A program made the translations under genes and the position numbers. 32,492 nt of DNA from Lutibacter litoralis (GTDB lineage: Bacteria > Bacteroidota > Bacteroidia > Flavobacteriales > Flavobacteriaceae). How positions within the stretch are numbered: the stretch's first letter is position 1; the number at the start of each line of letters is the position of its first letter. The notes under the pieces are model-generated. The model saw only the letters and a list, made by a program, of their open reading frames with translations, was not told the origin of the DNA and made no database searches. Location of the stretch: assembly GCF_014646675.1 (NCBI RefSeq), contig NZ_BMNS01000013.1, forward strand, positions 1-32,492, written 5' to 3'. This document shows positions 31,204 through 32,492 of the stretch, in pieces.

Positions 31204-32492
31204 CTATTCTTCAATAACAATAAATTCTGTTCTTCTGTTTAATTGGTGTTCTGTTTCGGTACATTTTACACCGTTAGAACAATGGTTAACAAGTTCTGTT
31301 TCACCATAACCTTTGCCATAAATTCTTGCAGGATCTATTCCTTTAGAAATTATATAGGAAATTACTGAAGTGGCTCTTCTGTTTGATAATTCTAAATTGT
31401 AACTATCTGGAGCTCTACTATCTGTATGTGATTTGGTTTCAATTCTTATAGTTGGATAATTTTGTAATATAGCAACAACCTTATCAAGTTCTATCGCCGC
31501 TTCTACGGTAATTTCAGCCTTATTTAAATCAAAATTTATAGGATTTATTTTCACCAACTTTTTATTCCTAACAATTTTAAACTCTTCCTGTGAATTTAAA
31601 TAAACTGTTTTTGGGGTAATTTCATCATAGTTTTGTGTTGCATTAATAATAAAACTATCTGGCTGATAACTTGGAGCATTTACAATTAAGTCGAAATTGG
31701 TTTTGCAATCTAATTCTAAATTGAAATTTCCATTATCATCTACCAAAACTTCTTTTAGTTTGGTGTTGTTTGCAAAAACTGTAATACTTGCAGAAGTGAT
31801 AGGTAAATTAGTTTCTTTATCTAAAATTAATCCATTTACAATTTGGAAACATGCATCAGGAACTAATTTTATTATTTTTTCAATATTAACATTATTTATG
31901 TTGTCTGTGGTAAAAGTTATTTCGGCATTTGAATAATTTGATTTTTTAATCAATAATTTATAGGATGTGTTACATTCTAAATTAAATTTAAACTCAAGAG
32001 CTTTTAAATTGATAGTTTCTTTTAAAACAGCATTTTCAAATAACGAAATTTCTACATTATTTAATCGATCTCCGGTACTTTCATCTGCAATTACACCAGT
32101 AAATAATTGGTTACAAACAACAGGAGTTAGATAGATACTTTTGATATGATTGTATTCGTTTTTAGAATCTGTTTTAAGTGTTATTACAGTAGTTTCGAAA
32201 CCATCCTTTTTAGCAATAATTTTATAATTTTCGTTGCAATCTACTTTAAAACTGTAATCTTTAATGTTTTCAATTAGTTGTGAGTCAATTAATTGATTGT
32301 TTTTAAAAAGCTTAACGGTTGTATTGTTTAACGGTTCGTTTGTTAGTTTATTTAAAATAGTTCCAGTAATTAGTTGGTTACATTCTATGGGAGTTAATTC
32401 AATGTTTTCTGTGATTTTTAAATCTAATCGCTTATCTGTATTTAATGTAATTTCTGAATTTAAAAATCCTTCTTTTTCTGCAATAATTGTAT
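31204..32492 (-). CDS. OmpA-family protein with tandem CarboxypepD-like repeats, 5' truncated by the window edge
   Basis: The reading frame stays open from the stop at 31204 to the window end (about 429 codons seen), so the start lies outside. The C-terminal 110 residues form an OmpA/MotB peptidoglycan-binding domain: FDLNKAEI, HTDSRAPDSYNLELSNRRA (with the Asp and Arg that bind diaminopimelate), and a final YGETE...RRTEFIV. Ahead of it are at least three repeats of about 88 residues with the pattern CNQLxTGxIxDxxT...LNN...LF...CNxxYKxxxKKxxY, which look like carboxypeptidase-regulatory beta-sandwich domains. In Bacteroidetes such proteins anchor outer-membrane or type IX secretion/gliding complexes to the cell wall. 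That role is inferred; no sprF/porP neighbour is in view. Confidence 0.85.
   Translation of the reverse strand, partial: TIIAEKEGFLNSEITLNTDKRLDLKITENIELTPIECNQLITGTILNKLTNEPLNNTTVKLFKNNQLIDSQLIENIKDYSFKVDCNENYKIIAKKDGFETTVITLKTDSKNEYNHIKSIYLTPVVCNQLFTGVIADESTGDRLNNVEISLFENAVLKETINLKALEFKFNLECNTSYKLLIKKSNYSNAEITFTTDNINNVNIEKIIKLVPDACFQIVNGLILDKETNLPITSASITVFANNTKLKEVLVDDNGNFNLELDCKTNFDLIVNAPSYQPDSFIINATQNYDEITPKTVYLNSQEEFKIVRNKKLVKINPINFDLNKAEITVEAAIELDKVVAILQNYPTIRIETKSHTDSRAPDSYNLELSNRRATSVISYIISKGIDPARIYGKGYGETELVNHCSNGVKCTETEHQLNRRTEFIVIEE
31855..32385 (-). repeat. Tandem 88-89 codon repeats inside the OmpA-family gene
   Basis: Units begin at 32385 (ECNQL), 32118 (VCNQL) and 31854 (ACFQI), spaced 267 and 264 bases apart. 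The tail of an earlier unit (EKEGFLNSEITLNTD) reaches the window edge. The third unit is the most diverged. Cysteines at the start and middle of each unit could pair. Confidence 0.8.

Noticed and set aside
1..32492. CRISPR array, replication origin or rRNA genes
   Set aside because: There are no regularly spaced short repeats with spacers. dnaN is present, but no dnaA gene or cluster of DnaA boxes was seen, and no rRNA sequence was recognised.

Overview
This window comes from a low-GC Flavobacteriia-type Bacteroidetes genome, probably Flavobacteriaceae. Three lines of evidence support this: the AT-rich composition, several promoters of the Bacteroidetes form TAnnTTTG (one with a correctly spaced TTTG upstream), and gene families typical of the group (DUF5675, PG_1098-type methyltransferase, membrane-anchored AraC regulators, an OmpA protein with CarboxypepD-like repeats). 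I cannot name the genus.

Layout. 1-1130: a lipoprotein thioredoxin (TlpA/ResA type) bracketed by 9-bp inverted repeats, behind a hairpin element that looks like a gene-cassette site. 1161-5061: an accessory island. Four minus-strand genes (a 251-aa unknown, a DUF5675 protein with a His/Cys pair like an L,D-transpeptidase, and two small hydrophobic proteins) face a small HTH protein and a Fic AMP-transferase. A 22-nt piece of a tRNA 3' end and a strong terminator follow, so the island may be an old integrated element. 5154-6334: two small membrane proteins with clear promoters, then a gene-poor stretch with structured sequence. 6335-11466: an NAD-linked formate dehydrogenase operon (NuoE-NuoF fusion, molybdopterin catalytic subunit, FdhD). 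11527-15557: a tightly packed four-gene run (phosphoesterase, AI-2E-family permease, DUF1697, methyltransferase). 15739-18869: a membrane protein convergent with gamma-glutamyltransferase and ACP phosphodiesterase. 18974-20805: an accessory patch with an orphan methyltransferase, a decayed AlkB-like oxygenase with an in-frame stop, a truncated small secreted protein, and a second hairpin element. 20815-24603: a lipoprotein amidohydrolase, a membrane AraC regulator, and a CDF metal exporter that also carries inverted flanks. 24704-30416: dnaN, and divergently a large secreted PIG-L deacetylase, a 34-aa membrane microprotein and a sodium/solute symporter. 30417-32492: a third hairpin element, a 60-aa peptide, a CsaA-like tRNA-binding protein, and the C-terminal part of an OmpA protein with tandem 88-89 codon repeats that runs off the window.

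Core metabolism and housekeeping (formate oxidation, glutathione turnover, sliding clamp) alternate with small accessory insertions. The most notable pattern is a family of hairpin elements and inverted repeats at 90-202/1117-1125, 20640-20805, 23547-24603 and 30417-30545, which suggests that single genes were acquired as cassette-like units. No integrase, transposase, CRISPR array, rRNA or complete tRNA is visible in the window.
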